From positions 1,054,001 through 1,118,000 of the forward strand of contig NZ_SGWZ01000001.1 of assembly GCF_004216755.1 (NCBI RefSeq): DNA of 64,000 bases, in the 5' to 3' direction. The stretch is from Kerstersia gyiorum. GTDB taxonomy: Bacteria > Pseudomonadota > Gammaproteobacteria > Burkholderiales > Burkholderiaceae_B. The notes under the pieces were generated by a model. That model did no database searches. It was not told the DNA's origin and was given only the letters and a program-made list of their open reading frames with translations. Positions 46,141-54,666 of the stretch are shown here, in pieces; the stretch's first letter is position 1; each line of letters opens with the position of its first letter. A program made the translations under genes and the position numbers.

Positions 46141-46501
46141 ACCAGGGCCGCAGGCCGAGCCAGTGCTGTGGTCAGATGCCACGTGGCGCTAGTCTGGGCC
46201 GCGTTTTTCCTTGCTGTCATTTTCCCCAATTAAGTTGACTTGCCTGTGCTGATGGGCAGGCGTACGCCTGCGCGCAACGCTGGCGCGGGAGCAGATGGGC
46301 AGATAGGCGGCAGGTCTTTGTGCTGGATCTATATCTGTGGAATAGAAACTACAGACTTCTTATGGTTTCTTGTTTGACCAAGGCTTTCATGTAAGAATCG
46401 AAAGAGAATGGTTCTTAATGTTTTTTCTTTTATCTTGGCATGATTCCCATGAGCTTGGGTTTGAATGATGCCAGAATATTCCTTGAGCGAGACTTCTTCC
46501 C
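46141..46501. promoter_or_regulatory. Intergenic region between recO and bfeA-like receptor
   Basis: 361 bases without a gene. It contains the perfect palindromes GCCACGTGGC (46178-46187) and CAGGCGTACGCCTG (46257-46270). Closer to the receptor it becomes A/T-rich and holds a Fur-like site (separate entry). No terminator with a T-run is visible after recO. Confidence 0.4.
46404..46422. promoter_or_regulatory. Candidate Fur box upstream of the BfeA-like receptor
   Basis: GAGAATGGTTCTTAATGTT matches the 19-base Fur consensus at 11 positions by eye and lies about 80 bases before the receptor start. Iron repression would fit the gene, but the match is weak. Confidence 0.4.
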
Positions 46502-48790
46502 ATGCTTCATCACGCCAAATTCCGGCCCAGCCGGATAGCTGCCGCGCTATGCCTGCTGTCTGTGTTGCCTGTGTCGCAAGCACAGCAGACCACTCCGGTT
46601 CAACCCTCGCGGGAACTGGAAGCCGTTACAGTGATAGGAACTGCGGCAGAAGAGCAGAAAGAAGCGCTGGGCGTATCGGTGATCACGGCCGCGGAACTGG
46701 AAAAGCGGCCGCCGGCATCCGACCTGGCGGAGATCCTGCGCCGTGAGCCAGGGGTGAACCTGACCGGCAGCGCCGCTTCCGGCATGCGCGGCAACCGCCG
46801 TCAGCTCGACATCCGCGGCATGGGTCCGGACAACACCATGGTGCTGATCGACGGCCGTCCGGCCAATTCGCGCAATGCCTCGCGCCAGGGCTGGACGGGC
46901 GAGCGTGACACGGATGGCGATACCGGCTGGGTTCCGCCGGAAGCCATCGAGCGCGTGGAAATCCTGCGCGGCCCGGCAGCGGCACGCTATGGGTCTGGCG
47001 CCATGGGCGGCGTGGTCAATATCATTACCAAGAAGCCGACGGACGAGTTCCACGGTTCGGTGACGACGTATAACGACTGGCACCAGGATTCCGACGAAGG
47101 TAATAGCCGGCGTGTGAATTTCTTGCTGTCTGGTCCGGCTGCCGACAAGCTGGGATTTCGCCTCTATGGTGGCTATGCCAAGACGAGTCCTGACGATCTG
47201 AATATCAACGAAGGACATGGCGCCTATACGGCAAACGGCATTACCGGTGCGGCAGGCAAGACTGGGAAGCGGGATAAGTTTGTTAATGGCGAACTGGTAC
47301 TGGATATTGATAGCCGCCAATCGCTGGAACTGGACCTTGGCTTCAGTCGCAAGAGTGATCTGTACTCCGGCGATACGCAGAATCTCAATGGTTACGAAAC
47401 TGGCTCGGGCGGAACCTTTACCCCTGTCAATGAACTCTGGGGGAGTGAAACCACCATTGTTTATCGGACGGATCTGGGCCTGACGCACAAGGGCACCTGG
47501 GATTGGGGGGTATCCAATATTGGTCTGAGTTATGGCTATACCCGCAATTCGCGCGATGCTGAAGGGCTGTTCGGAGGGCCGGAAGGGGCCTTCCTGGGTG
47601 AAGGCCAATCGCCGCAAGGTCGCTATGACAGCCGCTTCAAGGAGTGGCGGCTGGATGGGGATGTCAGCTTGCCGCTGGATATCGGTGGGATCGAGCAGAT
47701 GTTGACACTAGGCGGAGAATTCAAGCGCGAGTCGCTGGATGATCCTGGCAGTCTGAGGGCCCTGGCGCTGGGGTCGCGTGACTTCGAACCCGTTGGTGTG
47801 CCTGGGCGCGATGGAGACTCCAAGGTGGCCTACAACAGCTTTGCCATCTGGGCCGAAGACAATATTCGGGTTACAGAGGCATTCACACTGACGCCCACGG
47901 TGCGTTTCAATCATCACCAGGAGTTTGGCAACAATGTGAGTCCTGGCCTGACGGCTTCCTATGCGATCAATGATGTCTGGACGGTTCGTGGTGGGATTGC
48001 CCGGGCCTACAAGACGCCTAATCTGTATCAAGCGAATCCCAATTACCTGCTTTACAGCCGGGGCAATGGTTGCCGTGGGAATATGAGCTCGCAGGGCGGA
48101 TGCTACCTGCAGGGCAATGCGGACTTGAAGAGCGAAACCAGCATTAACAAGGAAATCGGTTTTGCCTATGATGATGGCATTTTCAATGCCAGCCTGGCCT
48201 ATTTCCGCAACGATTACAAGAATAAGATCGTTGCAGGTGTTGATCCCATCGGACAAGTCGAGTTGGGTACCCAGAATCCTTATCTGCTGCAATGGGTGAA
48301 CACGCCCAAGGCTGAAGTTTCCGGGCTGGAAGGCAATGTCTTCATTCCGTTTACGGAAGCAGTTTCTTGGAATACGAACTTCACCTACATGATTTCGTCC
48401 AAGGACAAGACCTACAACCAGCCCCTGAGTATTATTCCCAAGTACACCGTAAATTCCTGGCTGGATTGGGCCGTGAATGAGCGTTTGTCGCTGCAAGCGA
48501 ACTTGACCTGGTATGGCAAGCAGGAGCCGGCGACCTTTGATGTCCGGCGCGGTACCGATGTCGCTATCGGTCCTGGCCTGAATCCCTATGCGCTGGTCGG
48601 TGTCAATGGCGGCTATGAAATCAGCAAGAATTTCAGTGTGCGTCTGGGGATCAATAACCTGTTCAACAAGAAGCTGTATCGCCAGGGTCTGAATTACGGT
48701 ACTGGCAATACGTTGATCGAAGGTGCAGGGGCCCGCACCTATAACGAACACGGTCGTTCCTACTTCCTGAATCTGACGGCTCGTTTCTGA
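46502..48790 (+). CDS. bfeA: TonB-dependent catecholate siderophore receptor (BfeA/FepA-like)
   Basis: 762-residue outer-membrane receptor. A signal peptide ends near SQAQQ, the TonB box LEAVTVIG is at about 39-46, the plug follows (DLAEILRREPGVNLTG, RGMGPDNTMVLIDGRPANSRNASRQ, RGPAAARYGSGAMGGVVNIIT), and the barrel ends in ...NLTARF. The plug sequence with RNASRQGWTGERDTDGDTGWVPPEAIERVE is that of enterobactin-type receptors; Bordetella BfeA is the closest relative I recognise. The AraC-type activator BfeR known from Bordetella is not next to it. It ends in a strong terminator. Codon use in the barrel is less GC-biased than in neighbouring genes. Confidence 0.88.
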   Translation: MLHHAKFRPSRIAAALCLLSVLPVSQAQQTTPVQPSRELEAVTVIGTAAEEQKEALGVSVITAAELEKRPPASDLAEILRREPGVNLTGSAASGMRGNRRQLDIRGMGPDNTMVLIDGRPANSRNASRQGWTGERDTDGDTGWVPPEAIERVEILRGPAAARYGSGAMGGVVNIITKKPTDEFHGSVTTYNDWHQDSDEGNSRRVNFLLSGPAADKLGFRLYGGYAKTSPDDLNINEGHGAYTANGITGAAGKTGKRDKFVNGELVLDIDSRQSLELDLGFSRKSDLYSGDTQNLNGYETGSGGTFTPVNELWGSETTIVYRTDLGLTHKGTWDWGVSNIGLSYGYTRNSRDAEGLFGGPEGAFLGEGQSPQGRYDSRFKEWRLDGDVSLPLDIGGIEQMLTLGGEFKRESLDDPGSLRALALGSRDFEPVGVPGRDGDSKVAYNSFAIWAEDNIRVTEAFTLTPTVRFNHHQEFGNNVSPGLTASYAINDVWTVRGGIARAYKTPNLYQANPNYLLYSRGNGCRGNMSSQGGCYLQGNADLKSETSINKEIGFAYDDGIFNASLAYFRNDYKNKIVAGVDPIGQVELGTQNPYLLQWVNTPKAEVSGLEGNVFIPFTEAVSWNTNFTYMISSKDKTYNQPLSIIPKYTVNSWLDWAVNERLSLQANLTWYGKQEPATFDVRRGTDVAIGPGLNPYALVGVNGGYEISKNFSVRLGINNLFNKKLYRQGLNYGTGNTLIEGAGARTYNEHGRSYFLNLTARF

Positions 48791-48853
48791 TCGCTGCCTG
48801 TCCTTCTGGTTCTGTCGTTGCGCTGGCAACGGCACGACCAGGCGGATAATTGG

Positions 48854-48899
48854 AAAATGCCGCATGACAGCCGATTCCGGCATCATGCGGCATTTTTTT
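48854..48899 (+). terminator. Intrinsic terminator after the BfeA-like receptor
   Basis: AATGCCGCATGA (48856-48867) pairs with TCATGCGGCATT (48883-48894), a perfect 12-bp stem, followed by a run of Ts to 48899. Confidence 0.88.
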
Positions 48900-48993
48900 C
48901 AGCATCAGCTGTTGCGAGGCACACAAGTGTTCCAGCATGTGCTGGAATGCTGGCGCTGCACCTGAAAAGCATCCAGGCGCAGCGCATTCAGGT

Positions 48994-51087
48994 TCAGCTG
49001 CGGCGTGCCGTCAACCATTGCTCCGGCGCCAGGGGGGCAGCGGCGACGCGGACTTCGCCCAGCTGGCCGAAGAAGCCGTCGGTCCGTTCGCCTTCCCAGC
49101 TGCCTGCGCCTATGACCCAGGGCAGGGTGGCGCCGGCCGAGGCCAGGCCGCTGGCGTTGCCGGAATTGCGCAGCACTGGGGCACCTTCGATATACATGGT
49201 GCTTTCCTTGGTGGTCGGGTCAGCGACGATGGCAATGTGCACCCAGGTGTCGGCCATGATTTCACCCGACCAGCTGGCCTGGGGCGAACGGCTGCCCGAT
49301 TGGGCCGTGACCACTTCCCATTGGATTTCCCTCAGGCTGGACACGGCGAACAGCAGCGGTGGCGATTCCGGATCGCCACCGGAGAAGCCGGGCACCGAGC
49401 CGCGCATGCCATCGCGCGTCATGATGTTCATCCAGGCATGCAGGCTGGAGTTCCAGTCCTTGTCGAGCTTCACGAAGGCTTCGATGGTGTAGCCGCTATC
49501 GGCGAATTCCATGGCGTTGAGCGCCGCGCTGGTATCGGTCAGGAAGTAGCTCAGGCGGCCATCGCGCTTGCTGGTATTGAGGAAACGCACGGAACCCGGG
49601 GCTGCCGACAGGTGGTGGCGATCGTCGGACCACACCATGTCTTCCAGCCGAGCCGAGGTCACGCCGCGTTCGGCATTCAGGGCGGCACGGTGGAGCGGGT
49701 TGGCGCCGGTTTCGTCGGCAATGACATGATTGGCCGGTACCGGCGTGCCTGCGCTGCCGCCGAAGAAGCGCCAGTGGGCGACCGTCGAGGCCACGTGCGC
49801 GTAATCGTCGCTGTCCGCAGGCGCACGGGGTTCAACCACTTCCGGTTCGGTGTAGCCATCCAGGATCAGGGCGCTGGTCTGGGCCACGATGGCGGCGCGC
49901 TTGCCGGGGCCGGCGATGAACGACTTGTTGAAGCCGGAGAAGCGCTCCGCGAAGTTCATCTGGATGGTCAGGCGTTCGTTGTTGCCGGTCAGTACGGCCT
50001 GGTCGAAGCGGGTCAGCGTATCGGCTGGTTTTTGCACGACCCAGGGCGAGAACGACAGGATGTCTATCAGGTTGTGGGTGAGGTCGAATTCATACAGGCG
50101 CATCAGGCCATTGCCGCCCTGGTAGGCCATCTGGTAATCCACGACCATCAGTTCGACGTTATGGCCGAAGTCGTTCACCTTGGTCAGGTGGGCCGCACCA
50201 TGGTGGTGGCCGTTGAGCGTCAGGAAAATCTGGTCGTTGTCGCGGATCAGCTTTTCCCAGAGCATCAGGCCATAGGACGTTTCCAGCGGGCTGACGCCGT
50301 CGCGGTCGATATTGAGCAACTGGTGGTTGACCAGAATGACGGGTACCGTGGGATGTTTGGCAATGACCTGGCGAGCCCATTCGATACCGGCATCGGAAAT
50401 TCGCCACGATAGCGACAACACCATGAACTGCTGCCCTTCGGCTTCGAAGATGTGATATTCGTGGAAGCCGCTGCTGTCGCGGGCGCCGAAGGTCGACTGC
50501 CATTTGGCGCGTGTCGGGCCGAACCATTGCAGGTAGGGTTCCTCGGCCAGGTCGCGCTGGGCATCGGTGCCGCTTGCCTGGCTGCTGGCATCCACATAGC
50601 CACGGTCACTCAGGACGTCATGGTTGCCGGCCAGGATGGAGTAAGGCACTTTGCCGGTTTCCAGCACGCGCATGGCCTGATCCGCCACTTTCCACTGGTC
50701 GGGCTTGCGGACCTGATCCACGACATCGCCCAGGTGGGCCACGAATGAGATGCCCAGCTCGCGCGCGTGTTCGGCAATCCAGTAGGTCTGGGCCATGAAG
50801 GGCTCGCTGCCGAATTTGCGGCTGTACTGGCTGTTTTCGTCAGGCGTGGCGTAGCGCGAATAGAACTGGGTGTCGGGCAGGACGGCCAGCGCGAATCGCG
50901 AAGCGCCCTCCGGCGTCGGGGCGACGTTGCCGGAATCATCGTCGCTGCTGCTGCCACAGGCCGTCAGCAAGACCGAGCCGCCCAGCGGCAGCAGGCTGGC
51001 AGCCAGGCTGCCGCGCAGCAGGCGCCGGCGTGAAGAGTCGGCCGGGGCCAGGACGGGAACGGAACGATCGGAAGGGGAAGAAGACAT
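48994..51087 (-). CDS. Tat-exported metallophosphoesterase lipoprotein with LamG-like C-terminal domain
   Basis: 697 residues. The N-terminus has an RRR-containing twin-arginine-type signal (SRRRLLRGSLAASLL) and a lipobox LTAC (C44), then an acidic serine linker. The calcineurin-like phosphoesterase domain (about 64-350) shows the metal motifs PDTQ (D72), HLGDVVD (D121), AGNHD (154-157), LVNHQ and GHHHG. The C-terminal 250 residues contain a concanavalin-like LamG_3 module (YTIEAFVKL, TWVHIAIVADPTTKESTMYIEG, QLGEVRV). It is likely an exported phosphatase or nuclease that binds a glycan or polymer. Substrate unknown. It stands alone between bfeA (convergent) and a GST. Confidence 0.86.
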   Translation of the reverse strand: MSSSPSDRSVPVLAPADSSRRRLLRGSLAASLLPLGGSVLLTACGSSSDDDSGNVAPTPEGASRFALAVLPDTQFYSRYATPDENSQYSRKFGSEPFMAQTYWIAEHARELGISFVAHLGDVVDQVRKPDQWKVADQAMRVLETGKVPYSILAGNHDVLSDRGYVDASSQASGTDAQRDLAEEPYLQWFGPTRAKWQSTFGARDSSGFHEYHIFEAEGQQFMVLSLSWRISDAGIEWARQVIAKHPTVPVILVNHQLLNIDRDGVSPLETSYGLMLWEKLIRDNDQIFLTLNGHHHGAAHLTKVNDFGHNVELMVVDYQMAYQGGNGLMRLYEFDLTHNLIDILSFSPWVVQKPADTLTRFDQAVLTGNNERLTIQMNFAERFSGFNKSFIAGPGKRAAIVAQTSALILDGYTEPEVVEPRAPADSDDYAHVASTVAHWRFFGGSAGTPVPANHVIADETGANPLHRAALNAERGVTSARLEDMVWSDDRHHLSAAPGSVRFLNTSKRDGRLSYFLTDTSAALNAMEFADSGYTIEAFVKLDKDWNSSLHAWMNIMTRDGMRGSVPGFSGGDPESPPLLFAVSSLREIQWEVVTAQSGSRSPQASWSGEIMADTWVHIAIVADPTTKESTMYIEGAPVLRNSGNASGLASAGATLPWVIGAGSWEGERTDGFFGQLGEVRVAAAPLAPEQWLTARRS

Positions 51088-51181
51088 GATGCAGTAAAAG
51101 GTCCAACCAGTGAAGAAAGACCTGTTTGTACTTTTTTCTCATGTCAGCACGGTGACTACGGTGCTTTGTACAGCACGGGCG

Positions 51182-51805
51182 TCAGGCCACGCCGTTGCAT
51201 CCGTGCTTGCGAAAGCCCGGACGGGTGCCCAGGCGTGTGAAATAGTCTTGTACGGCGGGCAGTTCAGGGTGGGCGCAAGGCGTGGCGAACCAGCGGTTGA
51301 CGGACAGGCCGATGGCGATATCCGCCAGGCTGAAATCGGCGCCGGCGACAAAGGCCCGGGTTTTTTCCAGGCGGGCGTCGAGAATGCGCATGAAACCATG
51401 CCAGGCATCCAGCGAAGCCTGGATCTGCGCGGGGTCGGCGTGGTTGGGGGATAGTCGCACCAGCGCCATGAAGGCATAGCTCCAGGACCGGTTCAGATCG
51501 GATGCCTGCCAGTCCAGCCATTGGTCGACGCGCGCCCGCGCGTGGGCAGGTTGCGGATAGAGAGCGTTGCCATCATAGCGATTGGCGAGGTAGCGCAGGA
51601 TGCTGTTTGATTCCCATAGCACGAAGTCGCCATCGCGCAGCACAGGCACCATGGCGTTCGGGTTGAGCGCCAGGAATTCCGGCGCATGGGTATCGCGAAA
51701 CCCGCTGCCCCAGTCTTCCTGCTGCCAGGCCAGCCCGAGCTCGTCGCAGGCCCACATGACTTTGCGGACATTGATGGAGGAACGTTTTCCGAGGATGGTC
51801 AGCAT
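51182..51805 (-). CDS. Glutathione S-transferase family protein
   Basis: 207-residue cytosolic GST. The thioredoxin-like N-terminal domain begins MLTILGKRSSINVRKVMW, with the glutathione-binding NPNAMVPVL and ESNSILRYLA. The C-terminal helical domain contains ADFSLADIAIGLSVNRW, the N-capping box. ATG 51805 fits the family start; an open frame to 51856 would add atypical residues. It resembles E. coli GstB. Substrate unknown. Confidence 0.9.
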   Translation of the reverse strand: MLTILGKRSSINVRKVMWACDELGLAWQQEDWGSGFRDTHAPEFLALNPNAMVPVLRDGDFVLWESNSILRYLANRYDGNALYPQPAHARARVDQWLDWQASDLNRSWSYAFMALVRLSPNHADPAQIQASLDAWHGFMRILDARLEKTRAFVAGADFSLADIAIGLSVNRWFATPCAHPELPAVQDYFTRLGTRPGFRKHGCNGVA

Positions 51806-51869
51806 GGCAGAAAGGCGGCAAGGTGGGTGGGGCGGGAATGGCGGACGGTTTGTCATGACAGCTTACCGC

Positions 51870-51976
51870 GTGCCCGCGTCAGCTGTCATGGCCGTTGTGG
51901 CTGCGGCCGTCATGGCAGGCGTCACAGCGGCCGTACTGGCAGGAGTGATGGCAGGAGTGCCGGCAGGCGATGAGGG
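51870..51976. repeat. Short imperfect repeats between GST and clpP paralogue
   Basis: The stretch repeats variants of ATGGCAGGAGTG and GCGGCCGT several times with a roughly 12-24 base period (for example CTGGCAGGAGTG next to ATGGCAGGAGTG, then CCGGCAGGCG). The plus strand would encode a 42-residue Ala/Val/Met/Gly-rich hydrophobic peptide from ATG 51855, but no good ribosome site is present, so I treat it as repeat DNA rather than a gene. Confidence 0.45.
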
Positions 51977-51979
51977 CGC

Positions 51980-52594
51980 CTAGAACCGCGTCAGTTCCTG
52001 GCGCCGCTCGATAATGCGCGATACCAGCCCGTAGCTGATGGCCTCGGTGGCGGGCATCCAGAGATCACGTTCGATATCCTCGCGCACGCGCTCCAGTGGC
52101 TGGCCGGTCTGGCGCGCGATGACGGCAGCGATACGTTCACGCGCCTTGATGATTTCCCTGGCCTGCAATGCCATGTCGCTGGCGCGTCCGCCGGCGCCAC
52201 CGCTGGGCTGGTGTATCAGGAAACGGGTCTGGGGCAGGCAGACGCGGCGCTCCAGCGGCGCGCTCAGGTACAGGTGGGTCGCGGCGCTGCCGACCCAGCC
52301 CGTGCCTATCATGTTCACCGGCGAGTCGATGAAACGCACCACGTCATGGATGGCGTCGCCGGATTCCAGGTGGCCGCCGGGCGATGACACAATCATGTCT
52401 ATGGGAGCGGAGGATTCGGCGTCCAGCGCCAGCAGCCGGCGCACGGTTTCGGCGGCGACGATATCCGTAATGGTGCCGAACACCAGTACGGTTCTGGCGC
52501 GGAAGGCCTTTTCTTCCAGGAAGGCGCTGTTCTGGCTGCCGGGAGCCGGGGCGGGAGTGTCTGTTTCACTGGCAAACGTATGTTGGGGGTACAT
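51980..52594 (-). CDS. clpP: ClpP family serine protease (paralogue without adjacent ClpX)
   Basis: 204-residue ClpP-type subunit. The catalytic triad is S103 (GWVGSAATHLYL), H128 (RFLIHQPSGG) and D177 (IERDLWMPATEA), with the 25- and 49-residue spacings of E. coli ClpP. The serine context VGSAA differs from the usual AASMG. The N-terminus is extended by about 25 Pro/Ala-rich residues. AAGGAG is placed well before ATG 52594. No clpX or tig is next to it, so this is probably a second ClpP rather than the housekeeping copy. It is divergent, by 53 bases, from an ECF sigma factor. Confidence 0.88.
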   Translation of the reverse strand: MYPQHTFASETDTPAPAPGSQNSAFLEEKAFRARTVLVFGTITDIVAAETVRRLLALDAESSAPIDMIVSSPGGHLESGDAIHDVVRFIDSPVNMIGTGWVGSAATHLYLSAPLERRVCLPQTRFLIHQPSGGAGGRASDMALQAREIIKARERIAAVIARQTGQPLERVREDIERDLWMPATEAISYGLVSRIIERRQELTRF

Positions 52595-52647
52595 GCGGAA
52601 TAACTCCTTTGCGTGTTAAGTTTGCCTAGCTAGACGAATGAGCGCCT

Positions 52648-53508
52648 ATGAACGTGACACCGACTTCCATTCATCCCCTGGCCAGTGACGCGGCGTTGCG
52701 CCGGCGCCTGCTGGCGCTGGCCCGGCGTTGGGTCGGGCATGGCGCCGATGCCGAGGATCTGGTGCAGGATGCCTATCTGCGCACGGCGCAGGGAGGCCTG
52801 CCGGAAACCGAGGCAGGGCGTGAGGCCTGGCTGGTGACCGTGTTGCAGCGCCTGTGCATCGACGCCTGGCGCCGGCAGGGCCGCTACCAGGCCATCCTGG
52901 CGCGTGACCCACTGATTCCCATGGATGAAGCGCCGGAACCGGCGGCGCAGGCGGATCAGGCCCGCCGGGTCGAACAGGCGCTGGCCTTGTTGATACAGAC
53001 CCTGTCGGCTGGCGCCGTGGCGGCAGTTTTGCTCTATGAGGTATTCGGCTTCGGGCATGCGGAACTGGGTGCCCTGTCTGGCCGCAGCGAGGCGGCGTCG
53101 CGCCAGCAGATGCATCGCTGGCTGCAGCGGCTGCGCGGTCGCTGCGCACCCAGCGGCGGGGCGGCAGCCGTCGCAATGGCCGATGAAGAGGAACACAGCG
53201 AGTTGTTCCTGCTTTGCAGCCAGGCGCTGGCGCAGCGTGATCCTTTCAATCTTATCGCCATCCTGCGTACGGCCCAGCCGCAGATGCTGGGGGCGGCGCC
53301 GCAGCGAGTCGACAGCGCAGGTGCGGCCCAGGCGCTGGGGCTGGCTGCAAGTTGCGCAGCCGGCCTGAGCCAGGGGATGGTTCAGGCCAGGGCATATCGG
53401 GTCGATACGCTATTGGCGCTCCTGGCGGGCAGCCTGACGGGCTGGGCGTGGCAGCCTGCCGCTCTGGCCTACGCCGGGGATGCCGAGGATATCGCCTGCA
53501 TGGCGTGA
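52648..53508 (+). CDS. ECF-type RNA polymerase sigma factor with C-terminal extension (ECF41/SigJ-like)
   Basis: 286 residues. Region 2 is seen in HGADAEDLVQDAYLRTAQGG and WLVTVLQRLCIDAWRRQ; region 4 in FGFGHAELGALSGRSEAASRQQMHRWLQRLRGR. After about residue 175 an extra domain of ~110 residues follows (ELFLLCSQALAQRDPFNLIAILR...), in the position of the SnoaL-like regulatory domain of ECF41 sigma factors, though its sequence is divergent. In ECF41 proteins this domain tunes activity without a separate anti-sigma factor, and none is visible here. It starts 53 bases from a divergent ClpP paralogue. Confidence 0.8.
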   Translation: MNVTPTSIHPLASDAALRRRLLALARRWVGHGADAEDLVQDAYLRTAQGGLPETEAGREAWLVTVLQRLCIDAWRRQGRYQAILARDPLIPMDEAPEPAAQADQARRVEQALALLIQTLSAGAVAAVLLYEVFGFGHAELGALSGRSEAASRQQMHRWLQRLRGRCAPSGGAAAVAMADEEEHSELFLLCSQALAQRDPFNLIAILRTAQPQMLGAAPQRVDSAGAAQALGLAASCAAGLSQGMVQARAYRVDTLLALLAGSLTGWAWQPAALAYAGDAEDIACMA

Positions 53509-53617
53509 ATCAAAGGCTTGGAAGTCGGCCTCGTCACCGGCCTGCTTCGCCAGCCCCCGGCGGGCGCTGGTGCAATTGGGGGCGGCAAGGCCTTTTCGCC
53601 TCAAGGCGGCAGGGGTG

Positions 53618-54646
53618 TCAGAGGACTTCGCGGCGCAATTCGGGGAAAACCTTGGAGACCTTGTCCAGCAGGTAGTCGCCATAGATGCCGTTGAAGGCAT
53701 GGACATTGGCGCGGTCCCAGCGCTCGGCGCTGTCATCCTGGGCAGGGGCATCGGCCAGGCCTTCGATACGTTGCACCCGTGCGAAGAAATTCGGGTCGAA
53801 AAACAGCGGGAAGGACAGGCGGTCATGGCCCGAGGTATTGCGTTTGACGCGGTGCGGCGTGGATTTGTAGAGCCCGCCCGTCATGCGGTCCAGCATGTCG
53901 CCGATATTGCAGACGAAGGCGCCGGCCACTGGCGGCGCGTCTATCCAGCCTCCGGGCGTGCGTACTTCCAGCCCGCCGATATGGTCCTGCAGCAGGATGG
54001 TCAGCAAACCGTAGTCGGTATGTTCGCCCACGCCCCACTGCACATCCAGCCCTTCGGGCACGGCTTGCGATGGATAGTTGAAAATGCGGAACAGGATCAG
54101 CGGATCTGCCGTGTAGCGGTCATGGAAGTAGCTGGCCGGCAGGTCCAGGCTGAGTGCGATGCCTTCCATCAGTTGATGGCCCAGCTGGGTTGTGGCGGCC
54201 ATGTATTCGAGGATGGTTGCGCGCAGGCCGGGAACGTCCGGGAACAGGTTGGCGCCATGCACGGGCGTGCCGGCCTGTACCAGCGGATGGTCGGCGGCAA
54301 GCTCGGTGCCCAGGTACAGGCCTTCCTTCCAGTCGGGGCGTCCGGAGGTCAGTTCGCCGCCCAGCGGGAAGTAGCCGCGCCAGGCGCGGCCGCCCAGCGC
54401 CATGCGCCACTGCAGCTTGGTGGTTTCGTCAAGATTGAAGAAATCATGGCTCAGGCGTTCCAGGCGGCTGATCAGTTCCGGGCTGACGCCATGGCCGTTG
54501 ACATAGAAAAAACCATGCTCGCGGCAGGCTGCGCGTATCTGTTGGGCGACGCGGGTGCGGCCGTCTGCATCGTCCGGGGCGCGCAGCGCCGCGACGTCGA
54601 TGATGGGCAGGCCGGTGGAGGCGGGAGAGGCGTTCGGGGTCGTCAT
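53618..54646 (-). CDS. 2-oxoglutarate/Fe(II)-dependent oxygenase (isopenicillin N synthase family)
   Basis: 342-residue non-heme iron oxygenase. The iron ligands H209, D211 (GEHTDYG) and H265 (STPHRV) and the 2-oxoglutarate-binding R276-x-S278 (HDRLSFPLFFDP) are all present; the N-terminal DIOX_N domain has REHGFFYVNGHGV. It starts 20 bases after an amino-acid ABC transporter ATPase gene, so it is probably the last gene of that operon and may hydroxylate or otherwise oxidise the imported compound. Substrate unknown. Confidence 0.9.
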   Translation of the reverse strand: MTTPNASPASTGLPIIDVAALRAPDDADGRTRVAQQIRAACREHGFFYVNGHGVSPELISRLERLSHDFFNLDETTKLQWRMALGGRAWRGYFPLGGELTSGRPDWKEGLYLGTELAADHPLVQAGTPVHGANLFPDVPGLRATILEYMAATTQLGHQLMEGIALSLDLPASYFHDRYTADPLILFRIFNYPSQAVPEGLDVQWGVGEHTDYGLLTILLQDHIGGLEVRTPGGWIDAPPVAGAFVCNIGDMLDRMTGGLYKSTPHRVKRNTSGHDRLSFPLFFDPNFFARVQRIEGLADAPAQDDSAERWDRANVHAFNGIYGDYLLDKVSKVFPELRREVL

Positions 54647-54666
54647 GGCGGGTCTCGGACGGGTAA

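Noticed and set aside
48930..48947. TTCCAGCA-TG-TGCTGGAA inverted repeat as a terminator for the phosphoesterase gene
   Set aside because: The loop is only two bases and no T-run follows on the minus strand; function not supported.
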